From contig WTXG01000392.1 of the NCBI GenBank assembly GCA_022496185.1, positions 1-26,441 of the forward strand: a stretch of 26,441 nt of DNA, read 5' to 3'. The DNA comes from Multifurca ochricompacta (lineage: Eukaryota; Basidiomycota; Agaricomycetes; Russulales; Russulaceae). The translations under genes were made by a program, and so were the position numbers. Under the pieces are notes generated by a model. The model saw only the letters and a program-made list of their open reading frames with translations, did not search any database and was not told where the DNA came from. Shown piece after piece: positions 1 through 7,446 of the stretch; the first letter of the stretch is position 1; each line of letters starts with the position of its first letter.

Positions 1-227
1 CAGATATTCTTTTCTGTGGGAAGTGCCTGCATCCCAAGCCCTAAGGTCTTAATCATCCGTGGACTGATGAAGTTATCTGTAGCTCCAGAGTCTACTAAGA
101 TATCTCGGTCGGCCGTCCTCTGCGTAGTCTCGAAATGAACTGGTATTTTCAATGATTTGAATCGACTAGTATACACAGAGGTAACATGGAGTGCTCGCGC
201 CCAGGCCGATGGGGTAGAGCTTATCAA
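1..227 (-). CDS. Gypsy element A: start of Pol with retroviral-type aspartic protease (partial)
   Basis: Read on the minus strand, this frame stays open from the end of Gag to the window edge. It contains an aspartic protease active site, LVDSGATDNF, with DSGAT encoded at 78-92. This is the catalytic Asp-Ser-Gly of retropepsin-like proteases, which cleave the Gag-Pol polyprotein inside the particle. The frame is -1 relative to Gag and overlaps its stop codon (224-226), so Pol is probably made by ribosomal frameshifting rather than from its own start. RT, RNase H and integrase of this element would lie to the left, outside the window. I see no internal stop in the visible part. The family call is firm; how it is expressed is inferred. 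Confidence 0.8.
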   Translation of the reverse strand, partial: MISSTPSAWARALHVTSVYTSRFKSLKIPVHFETTQRTADRDILVDSGATDNFISPRMIKTLGLGMQALPTEKNI

Positions 228-1741
228 AAATCCTTCTTTGCGAATGCCTTCTCGACAAGGATGGCCCGCACTTCCTCACTTTCTTTCATCATACTTGCCC
301 AGATGTCTTGGGCCTTTTCTTCTTTGGTTCGTTTGTCTATGGCAGGTGGGTTGTTACGCACGGGGGCCACAGGTGCGGTGGTAGCTTCTGCGACTCGTAC
401 CCCCTTCTTTGGACAGTCTCGGGACATATGTCCTTGCCCTTTACAGTGGAAACACCGTCCTTCTTTCATCAACGTTTGCCGTTCATCCTCGGTGAGCGTG
501 GCCCTTGCCTTGATCCTGTCTGCTGAGGTGTCCATAGCATTGGGATCTCTTTGGGTGGCATGCGTTGGTTTAACCCCGAACGCTGTCTTCCACTGCTCTC
601 GAGTTCTTCCCTTCTTTGTGTCGACTCCAAATCGAGTTTGGAAGTCCAGATAGTCCTGCTGCTGTCGTTGGGCAGCATCAACCCACTCGTCCCAGTCATG
701 CGGGTGGTGAAACTGGATAATGTTTTTGACGAGCGGGTTCGGCAATCCTTGGGAGAAGAGGTCCAAGGTTGCTTCTTCATCTGTATCGTAGCCTGCTCGG
801 TTTGCCAGGTTTCGGAACTTTGCCACATAGGCATCGAGCTCTCCTTTCTCCATCCGCAGGGACTTCAGTTCCCTAGCCGCCTTCTGTTTTGCTTGCCCAT
901 CAGTAAACGCATCCTTGAACCTCTGGGCTATAGTTTCCCAAAGGCCCTCACTGGTAGTGCGGCGGCCACTCTCTACCTGCTCATTCAGCCATTCAAGCTG
1001 TTCCATTGTCCAATTGTCAACTGCATCTCCCCTGATAAGTGAAAGGAAGAGGTTGGCGCGTTGAAAGGGGTTGACAATTTGGGCAACATCATGATTGAAG
1101 TTTTTAAATGTGGTAAACTCCAGCATGAACTTCTTGCTTTGGGAGCGATCTCCCGTGAAGGTCTGAGGTAGAATCCCTGAGAGACGTCCCGATGGTGGAG
1201 GGATGTTTGGGATAGCAGGGGGAGGTGGAGGTGGGGGTGGAGCAGGGTCAGGGAGCTGGGCAGCGATGGTCGACATGTTTTGGTAGAATGGGGTGATGGT
1301 GTCGGTGGATTGTATCGATATCTGAGGAGTCGTCAAGGCAGGTGCTCTGATCGTGGCGACTGCTGGTGCAACCAGAGGCGTAGACAATGCTAATGCTGGT
1401 GCGTCTTCACTACTTTCGTCAATGTATTCTTCTGGTTCTGAGTCGGTGACAATCGCGGGTGGGTTTTCTCTCCACGGTCCAAGCCCAAAGTCTGGTGGAG
1501 CGGGAGCGGTAGTGACCCACGAATGTTTACTTTCCGAGTATCGGATACGATACCAGACTCTCTTTTCGTCGTCGTATTCTACCGGTTGGTATCTTCCGTC
1601 GTGATAGACGTAGTATCCAAACTCGGATTCAAAGTCTTTCCAGACGGCAGAGCCAAGTGTCTGTTGTGAAAGATTATTCTCGTCTCTGCGTTCGATGAGT
1701 TCTTCTTTAAACAAGGTCTGGCTTCGGCTGGAAGAAGCCAC
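224..1741 (-). CDS. gag: Gypsy element A: Gag polyprotein
   Basis: This 505-codon frame is a Ty3/gypsy Gag, the structural protein of the retrotransposon particle. The N-terminal third is acidic and low in complexity. A proline run lies near residues 167-185 and a Retrotrans_gag-like helical region near 205-340 (WNE..FKDAF and LDLFSQGL motif types). A CCHC zinc knuckle, CFHCKGQGHMSRDC (C-x2-C-x4-H-x4-C), lies at about residues 430-443 and should bind the RNA. The frame begins at a GTG in the context AACGTGGCT, 22 nt from the LTR. The first in-frame ATG is only at about residue 156, so the original start was probably ATG (AACATGG) lost by one A-to-G change. There is no internal stop. Downstream Pol is in the -1 frame. 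Confidence 0.88.
   Translation of the reverse strand: MASSSRSQTLFKEELIERRDENNLSQQTLGSAVWKDFESEFGYYVYHDGRYQPVEYDDEKRVWYRIRYSESKHSWVTTAPAPPDFGLGPWRENPPAIVTDSEPEEYIDESSEDAPALALSTPLVAPAVATIRAPALTTPQISIQSTDTITPFYQNMSTIAAQLPDPAPPPPPPPPAIPNIPPPSGRLSGILPQTFTGDRSQSKKFMLEFTTFKNFNHDVAQIVNPFQRANLFLSLIRGDAVDNWTMEQLEWLNEQVESGRRTTSEGLWETIAQRFKDAFTDGQAKQKAARELKSLRMEKGELDAYVAKFRNLANRAGYDTDEEATLDLFSQGLPNPLVKNIIQFHHPHDWDEWVDAAQRQQQDYLDFQTRFGVDTKKGRTREQWKTAFGVKPTHATQRDPNAMDTSADRIKARATLTEDERQTLMKEGRCFHCKGQGHMSRDCPKKGVRVAEATTAPVAPVRNNPPAIDKRTKEEKAQDIWASMMKESEEVRAILVEKAFAKKDF
226..230 (-). promoter_or_regulatory. Possible -1 ribosomal frameshift site at the Gag/Pol junction
   Basis: On the minus strand the last Gag codons are GAT TTT TGA, which gives a run of five T directly before the stop. 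Slipping back one base on this run gives TTT TTG ATA and enters the frame that leads to the protease DSGAT. A T-run is slippery, but the site is not a canonical X XXY YYZ heptamer. I did not identify a downstream pseudoknot. Stop-codon bypass by a later mutation is the alternative. Confidence 0.45.
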
Positions 1742-1750
1742 GTTGGGAAG

Positions 1751-1763
1751 AGACTCGACTTGA
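1751..1763 (-). promoter_or_regulatory. Element A primer binding site, likely self-priming (Tf1 type)
   Basis: The minus-strand leader directly after the 5' LTR reads TCAAGTCGAGTCT. It does not begin with TGG, as a site for an intact tRNA 3' end would. Its 11 nt AAGTCGAGTCT (1751-1761) are the exact reverse complement of AGACTCGACTT inside the same LTR (1986-1996). That LTR stretch lies 34 nt downstream of the first T of the TATA box, about where transcription should start. In fission yeast Tf1 the first 11 nt of the RNA pair with the site after the LTR and prime reverse transcription; this arrangement matches. Priming itself is inferred. Confidence 0.65.
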
Positions 1764-2353
1764 TGTTACGTCTGGTGCGGGACGTTCCACACGACTTGTG
1801 TGACAGCGTTCGTTCGTGTATCAGGTAAGAGACCAATGGGGTCCCTTGGAAGTATGCGGGAAGAGTCAAAGTCAAAGAGGCTGTACTCTAAGACAATGTT
1901 GAGCGGAAAGTACCAGAAGTACTTGAGATGGTCGAGTCAGAGCGTTCAAAGGGAAGTCCAGAAGACAAGCACCAATGTATTCAATAAGTCGAGTCTGAGG
2001 TCTACAAGGTAGCTACAGTGGACTTATATACGTAATTGGGTGAGCGTCTAAAGATAAGATAAGACAAAGTCATATGGGCCCGAATATACGAAAGCGGAGG
2101 GCGTAAAGCCTGGCTTCTGATAGGGAATTAAGTAAGTGTCCGGTCATAGAGATAAGGATAGAAGATAAGAGATAAGAGGGCAAACGTAAGTATAGTAATG
2201 CAAACAAAGACAAAGGCAGTCACGGGGAAGGGAGCAGGGCACGTGATGGGTCCCAGGAAGGGGACGTAATCAAGAAGTGGAGAGTTGGTGGAAGAGAAGG
2301 GTCGTCATTGGGGAGAGTGAAGAAAATCGGGTTGCTAGGCAGGGGTCGTAACA
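1764..2353 (-). repeat. Gypsy element A 5' LTR (590 bp)
   Basis: On the plus strand the repeat starts TGTTACG and ends CGTAACA, a perfect 7-bp inverted terminus with the TG...CA rule. A clearly related copy of the same 590-bp length lies at 22253-22842. Gag begins 22 bp to its left on the minus strand, so this is the 5' LTR. It interrupts the RNase H region of a copia relic, just after the codons for HAAKEG. The flanking 5 bp on the right are CAGGT; the matching target-site copy would lie outside the window to the left. Confidence 0.92.
2023..2030 (-). promoter_or_regulatory. TATA box of element A LTR promoter
   Basis: The minus strand reads TATATAAG here. The equivalent position of the related LTR (22511-22518) keeps the same 8 bases. 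A start 25-35 nt downstream falls near 1996-2005, so the U3/R border is predicted there. Confidence 0.6.
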
Positions 2354-2698
2354 CAGGTGCCCTCCTTTGCTGCATGAGTGGTTGCAACATATTCGGCCTC
2401 CACAGTTGATAAGGTGACAAGTTCCTGTTTGCATGAGCTCCACAAGATAGCTGTCCATGAGGAACATGCTGCCCGAGATCCCCCTCCTGTGCTCCTGCAA
2501 TGTGCCATCTGCATCCATATAACCAACAAAGTCGTGCTGTTCACTGCTGTAAGTAAGCATGAAGTTTTTGGTGCTCACAACATACTGGATCATGTGTTTA
2601 ATCGCATCCTGAGAGGGTTGTGACAGCAAACATGATGTCGGGATGAGTGGCGATAAATGTGTACATGAGGCTGCCAATAGCCTCTCTGTACAGCACAT
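2354..2698 (-). pseudogene. Ty1/copia relic: C-terminal RT and RNase H fragment
   Basis: Minus-strand translation in two frames gives the end of a copia Pol. It contains SLMYTFIATHPDIMFAV, then after a frameshift AIKHMIQYVV, HDFVGYMDADG and the RNase H signature TLSTVEAEYVATTHAAKEG. These are hallmark copia residues. The fragment continues across the R1 insertion: removing R1 and one target copy joins AHMK to DVLYREAIG in frame with the RT at 4163 onward. The far end is cut by the element A LTR. At least one frameshift (near 2600) makes it non-functional. Confidence 0.85.
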
Positions 2699-2706
2699 CT
2701 TTCATG

Positions 2707-4154
2707 TAGTGAATAGCAGGGGTAACCCCCGGGTATCTTCATTGGTACCCATACCTGTACCCATACCTGTAGCGATGGGTACAGGTAACCCGTGGGTAAC
2801 CTGCAGGTGACCTGCGGGTTACCTGTGTAAACGTGTGCAAGTTTTTTGCTTGCACCGCACATTTCGGATAACCAGCCCGGGCCATCCTGGTCAAGGAGAT
2901 ACACAACGCATTCATTTGTGGCTACTCAGGATCCTTCAAAGATTCCTGTTTTATATTCATAAGATTAAGATAATTCATTATTCTATTGTTGTTTTATTAT
3001 TCTGGTTTCAATTTTATACAAGCACAACTAAAATCCACCCCAATATACAAAGATGATTAGATAGATGTTATAGAACATTGATGAAAAGCCTGTCAGATAA
3101 CCGCATAGAATGCAAAAATAATTGACAAATGCATAGTGATTTGCAGGGGTAACCCCTGGATATTTGTTTTGATACCCAGGTTACCCATAAAATGAAATGC
3201 ATGCAAGTTCTTTACTTGCATCATGCATTTCAGACACCCAGCCCGGTCCATCCCAGTCAAGGAGATACACACTTGGATACAATGCGTTCATTTGTGGCTA
3301 CTCAGGATCCCTCAATAATTGCTGATTTATGTTCAGAAGATTAAGTTTATTCTTTATTTACATTATTATTTTATTTCATTTTGTGGAACAGGCATGGCGC
3401 AGGCTTGTACTTTAGATGTACTATATCAGCTACTAGATTAAATGAACGCGTTATCTCGTTATCTCGTTTAATGATGTAATTTGATCATATGTCAGATCTT
3501 AGATGTATATTCTATGTATCTAATTAATTTGTGAACGCGTTTCTGTTGTGTTATCTATGCGTGATCACAATCTTGTCGGACCAATGGAAAATCAAAGCCG
3601 TGATTGTTAAGTCAACCTTCCTTAATAGGAAGGAGATCAGACCAATATGCTGGTCCATGCGATGCAATGTAGTTGCTGCTCTATGCAGCCTGTAGATACA
3701 CGTGGGCCTTGTTTCAGTAAAATAAATTGATAATTAGATTATAGAATAGTCTAAAGTAGTCTAGAGTGTATTTTAGATAGTGCCAGACCGGCAGAATTGA
3801 TCGCGCATTAATAAAACAGATGCATCATGATTTTCAAGAGAGTGGATCACTGATAACACTTTTATTTTACATTGCACTGTTGATCTGCTTTGATATTTCA
3901 TAGGATAACACTAGAATCTATTTACAGAAACCCTGTAGCATACATCAAATTAAATCTTGTCATTTGTTTGCTACAGATGTATTTTATCATTACATTTCTG
4001 CTGATCTTGTCAATGACTGATGGCCACTTATACCCGCCAAACCCGCTGTGTGGGTACGGGTTTCTGGCGGGTTGGGAGTTGTATACCCGTACCCGTACCT
4101 GTCAAAACCTGTGGCGCTTACCCACACGGGTATGAAAACCCTTGCTGATCCCTA
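2707..4154. mobile_element. R1: non-autonomous hAT element (1448 bp)
   Basis: The element is flanked by the perfect 8-bp direct repeat CTTTCATG (2699-2706 and 4155-4162), the hAT target-site length. Its ends are imperfect inverted repeats: TAGTGAATAGCAGGGGT on the left and, read inward from the right, TAGGGATCAGCAAGGGT (13 of 17 match). Both ends carry arrays of GGGTAC/ACCCGT-like subterminal motifs. It has no transposase. It matches the two ends of the 6118-bp element at 5991-12108 and is nearly the same as R3 at 14135-15559. A second, internal copy of the left terminus starts at 3134. It must be mobilised in trans by an hAT-1-type transposase (inferred). Confidence 0.95.
3134..3345. repeat. 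Internal duplicate of the left end in R1
   Basis: TAGTGATTTGCAGGGGTAAC at 3134 repeats the outer terminus TAGTGAATAGCAGGGGTAAC. The following 200 bp parallel the outer block: a GTGCAAGTT...TTGCAT stretch, an AGCCCGG..CATCC stretch, GGAGATACACA and CATTCATTTGTGGCTACTCAGGATCC. The period is about 427 bp. The same duplication is present in hAT-1 and R3. Confidence 0.85.
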
Positions 4155-4162
4155 CTTTCATG

Positions 4163-5439
4163 TGCGCAGTTTCTTCAGGAGTCGAGGGCATGTTGTGCTT
4201 TGAGTAAATCACACTGGGAGTCATAGGCATGCTGACAGACTTTGCATCAGTAAGATTGAAGCGATTAATGATTGACTCAATATAGAATGGGCCCCATGTC
4301 TGTAAGCTCATAGTAGCTTTTGATCTTGTGCTTGTAGTTGTTGATGACATTGTGCAAGCTCTTTGTTAAGGTGCAATCATCTATGTGCATGGCAAGGATG
4401 AGTATATTCTCACTTTCATGAGCAACAAACACACCTGGGTCCACTTGGCTAGTGCAGAACCCAATGTCAGTGAGTATGCAGTGGAGGGTGTCATACCACT
4501 TTCTCCCTGCCTGCTTGAGCCTGTATAACACCTTGACGAGCTTTTTGATCATGGCACCATCTTGTTCTGTTTCGTAGCCTGGGGGTTCTTGCATGTAGAT
4601 CTCCTTATTGTTGTTGAGCTTACCATATAGGCATGTGCTATTGAAGTCAAATGACTCGACTTCCCAATCATTGTGTGCAGTGAGGGCAAGGATGGTGCAG
4701 AAGCTGGCGAGTTTGCGACAGGAGAATACATGTTGTAATAGTCGGCGCCACAAATTTGAGCAAACCCCTTTGCTACAAGTCAAGCTTTGTATTTGTTGAT
4801 GGTGCTGTCAGCCTTGTGTCTTCTAATGCAGTTGCTGCAACAACCTCTATGTTGGCGTGAAGGATGTGATCAGTATTGGGGTCGTCTAATGGGATGTGCA
4901 ACGTGGACTCCCCATGGGGCTCCCCTTTGGGCGCAATGCCTTCCAGGGAGCTGTGCACAATTGTGCGCGTGTTTCCTGTAGTGCTTTGCATATTTGCTGT
5001 ATGCAACATAGAGTGCGTGATTGGACAAGGTGGTGTGGGTGTGCGAGTTGGTGCTTGTGGGCTTGGCAACACTTGCCCTTGCTGGCTGGCTTGTTGCTTG
5101 GCCGACTGCTCCCCCTCATACCGAGTTCTTGCCCTGCCAATGAATTCTGTGGGCATGAGTACTGTCACTGTCATACCCAACCCAGCAGCCCTCGATAGCT
5201 CTGGCATCAAGCTTCAAACCCACTGTGGTGGACACCCAAACATGTTGCCCCCACTCAGGTACACTGCCAAAGCCCGGTTTGCTGTCATAGAGTTTTTTAT
5301 ACAGGGTGAAAGCACTGAGTACATGTGTAGGAATGCAGTTCTTCATCCAGACTCCATATTGAACAGTGTCGCCAAAGATGCCTGCAGTCATTGAGTCATA
5401 GCACAATAGTTTACAATGAAATGGATACTTACAAACCAA
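4163..5439 (-). pseudogene. Ty1/copia relic: integrase tail and reverse transcriptase
   Basis: Read leftward from 5439 this carries the region after the copia integrase core (IPTHVLSAFT..KKLYDSKPGFGSVPEWG, then EGCWVGYDSDSTHAHRI). A degenerate linker follows, then the RVT_2 reverse transcriptase: WEVESFDFNSTCLYGKL, MQEPPGYE, LYRLKQAGRKWYDTL, and HIDD in place of the usual YVDD. The RT motif GPIHWLLG-to-YIES is shortened: one frame ends ELTDMGPILY and the next begins directly at GPFYIESIINRF, so about 25-30 residues are deleted. There are several frameshifts (near 4275, 4700 and 5130). Gag, protease and the integrase core are missing. It is inactive. Confidence 0.85.
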
Positions 5440-5632
5440 TGTAACCCTTCACCAAGTATACCTGATCAACTTGCATGGCATTCCTCAAGTCCAGGAATTG
5501 TTTATGGGGGCTGACTCATCTGAGCACAACTTGAATCTAGACAGGTGACCAGTGGGGTGACCAGTGGCTGCTGAGGAATGTCAGAGTCCATGTGCAATGT
5601 TGTTGAAGATGAGTAAACCAGAAGGGGGAGGC
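5440..5632. other. Degenerate sequence between copia relic and LTR-like segment
   Basis: No open frame of note. The minus strand may hold further decayed copia coding sequence, but stops interrupt every frame. The right end, AGAAGGGGGAGG (5620-5631), is purine-rich and sits directly before the LTR-like segment, so it may be a polypurine tract of a plus-strand element. Confidence 0.35.
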
Positions 5633-5766
5633 TGTGGTCATGATTAGGAAAAGCGACATGTAACAAGTTGGGAGCTCCACTTTAATTATATATCAGATCT
5701 TATTATTCGATATCAGAATAGCGATGAAGACTTGAAGTCTTTGTGTCTTGAATCTTTGCCTTAACA
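5633..5766 (+). repeat. Possible short copia-type LTR (about 134 bp)
   Basis: The segment starts TGTGGTCA directly after a polypurine stretch, ends TTAACA, and has an AT-rich TATATATCAG motif inside. This is the arrangement expected at the 3' LTR of a plus-strand element. No second copy lies in the window and no target duplication was found, so the boundaries are tentative. It could belong to an element other than the copia relic next to it, which runs on the opposite strand. Confidence 0.28.
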
Positions 5767-5867
5767 TTGCCAGTGAGTTGTGCATTAGGTGAAGGACAGT
5801 AAATTTGTAGACAACATTATAATTATTAGTTAAAGTACTACCATAATCTACAGCCAACATGCTTCAC

Positions 5868-5990
5868 TCATTCTTCATCATCTAAGATAAACTCATCAAT
5901 ACAGTTGTTGTCCCACTCTGCTGCCAGCTCCTCGGCCTCCAGTAGCTCTGAATATTCATCTAATTCCACCTCCTCAACTTGTGCTGACTT
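5868..5990 (-). pseudogene. hAT-2 transposase, acidic C-terminal tail (split off by hAT-1)
   Basis: This is the last part of the hAT-2 gene. The minus strand reads KSAQVEEVELDEYSELLEAE, then further acidic residues and DDEE, ending in TGA at 5868-5870. It continues the frame of the fragment beginning at 12109: TSD copies at 5983-5990 and 12109-12116 (GCTGACTT) flank the 6118-bp insertion, and WKSA rejoins QVEEVEL. Acidic tails after the dimerisation domain are usual in this transposase group. The 3' end of the hAT-2 element should lie between here and about 5700, but I could not identify its terminal repeat. Confidence 0.8.
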
Positions 5991-6030
5991 TAGTGAATAG
6001 CAGGGGTAACCCCTGGGTATCTTCATTGGT

Positions 6031-6112
6031 ACCTGTACCCGTACCCGTACCTGTCGCTACAGGTACGGGTAACCCGCAGGTTACCCGCAGGTCACCTGCG
6101 GGTTGTGTGTGT
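6031..6112. repeat. hAT-1 left subterminal GGGTAC/GGTAAC motif array
   Basis: Short imperfect repeats of ACCTGTACCCGT and, after a CGCTAC centre, their inverted form GGTACGGGTAAC run for about 80 bp and can fold on themselves. The same block is at 2741-2827 in R1 and 14174-14231 in R3, with different unit numbers. In hAT elements such subterminal repeats are typically the transposase binding sites; that role is inferred here. Confidence 0.6.
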
Positions 6113-6419
6113 TAAACGCATGCAAGTTTTTTACTTGCATCGCGCATTTTGGATATCCGGCCCGGGCCATCCTGGACCAAGGAGATACACAACATGTTCA
6201 TTTATGGCTGCTTAAGATCCCTCAATGACTCTTGTTTTATGCTCAGAAGATTAAGATAATTTATTATTCCATTTTTATTTTATTATTCTGGTCAATTTTA
6301 TACAAGCACAACTAAAATCCACCCCAATATACAGAGATGATTAGATAGGATGTAATAGAACATTGAATGAAAAGCCTGTCAGATAACCACACAGAATGCA
6401 AAAATAATTGACAAATGCA

Positions 6420-6635
6420 TAGTGATTTGCAGGGGTAACCCCTGGATATTTGTTTTGATACCCAGGTTACCCATAAAATGAAACACGTGCAAGTTCTTTG
6501 GTTGCATCGCACATTTTGGACAATCGGCCTGGACCATCCCGGTCTGGGAGATATGCACTTGGATACAACGCATTCATTTGTGGCTACTCAGGATCCCTCA
6601 ATAATTGCTGATTTATGTTCAGAAGATTAATTTGA
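6420..6635. repeat. hAT-1 internal duplicate of the left terminus
   Basis: TAGTGATTTGCAGGGGTAAC at 6420 repeats the outer end at 5991, 429 bp away, followed by a second copy of the GTGCAAGTT, ATACACTTGG/ATATGCACTTGG and TTCATTTGTGGCTACTCAGG segments. A shorter third echo of the CGCATTTTGGATAACCAGCCC segment is at 7065-7085. Confidence 0.82.
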
Positions 6636-6639
6636 TTCT

Positions 6640-7446
6640 TTATTTACATTCTTATTTTATTTCATTTTGTGGAACAGGCATGGCACAGGCTTGTACTTTA
6701 GATACTACTTTACACTATCTTATCTCACCTTGTTAGCTGCGAGGCTTAGATGCTTTCAATAGAGCGATAGCAACTACTTTATTACAGTAGTTATACAGTG
6801 TTTATATACATTCTATGTACTATATCAGCTACTAGATTAAACGAACGCATAATCTCGTTATCTCTTTAATGATGTGATTTGATCATATGTCAGATCTTAG
6901 ATGTATATCCTAAGTATCTAATTAATTTGTGAACGCATTTTTGATCTCATTACTTGTGTTATCTACGCGTGATCACAATCATGTCGACCGCTATCTCGGA
7001 ACCTCTGTACCGGTATCTTGGTTCAACACATTTCATACAAGCGCGACTGTTCTGTGCATTTCTGCGCATTTTGGATAACCAGCCCAACCAGACCCGAGGA
7101 GATAAGATTGCGCGACTGTTCTGCATTTTTGGCATACAGTTCCACTTCTTTCATGCGCACACCCCTTTGCCTTGCATTTCATTCTGAATGACTTGTAGTG
7201 TACAATGACCATAACTTTGAATCAATTATCCAGTTTGATTCCCTTCCATCCAACTGTCTGCATTGACTCAGATCTCAAATTGAATTTACTCTTATTCGAC
7301 TCGCTCTGCTCTACAAGTCAATCTTCATGCTATTGCCAACTGCAAATCCAGCCTACATTATACTGGACTAACACCAGTACCCTCTCACCCACTTTTCCAT
7401 ATGATAAGTATAAGTAGTTACTGATTATACTAGTAAATAATGCCAG
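6640..7446. other. hAT-1 non-coding region downstream of the transposase gene
   Basis: No supported gene. The part up to about 6986 is shared with R1 and R3, except for the extra 113 bp at 6704-6816. From 6987 it is unique to this copy. It includes the repeated words GCGCGACTGTTCTG (7041 and 7112) and GCGCATTTTGGATAACCAGCC, an echo of the left-end block. The 3' UTR and terminator of the transposase should lie here, but no clear signal is visible. Confidence 0.5.

Noticed and set aside
2835..3056. Small open frames inside R1, R3 and the hAT-1 arms (for example 2835-3056, 3890-4135, 14240-14461, 15295-15540)
   Set aside because: They repeat only because the DNA is repeated, and they match no protein motif.
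4876..5394. Plus-strand frame of 172 codons over the copia relic
   Set aside because: It is antisense to recognisable copia integrase-tail residues and has no domain.
6031..6112. Telomere-like or CRISPR-like array
   Set aside because: Units are short, irregular and partly inverted, do not match TTAGGG, have no spacers, and occur only at the ends of the hAT-1 family.
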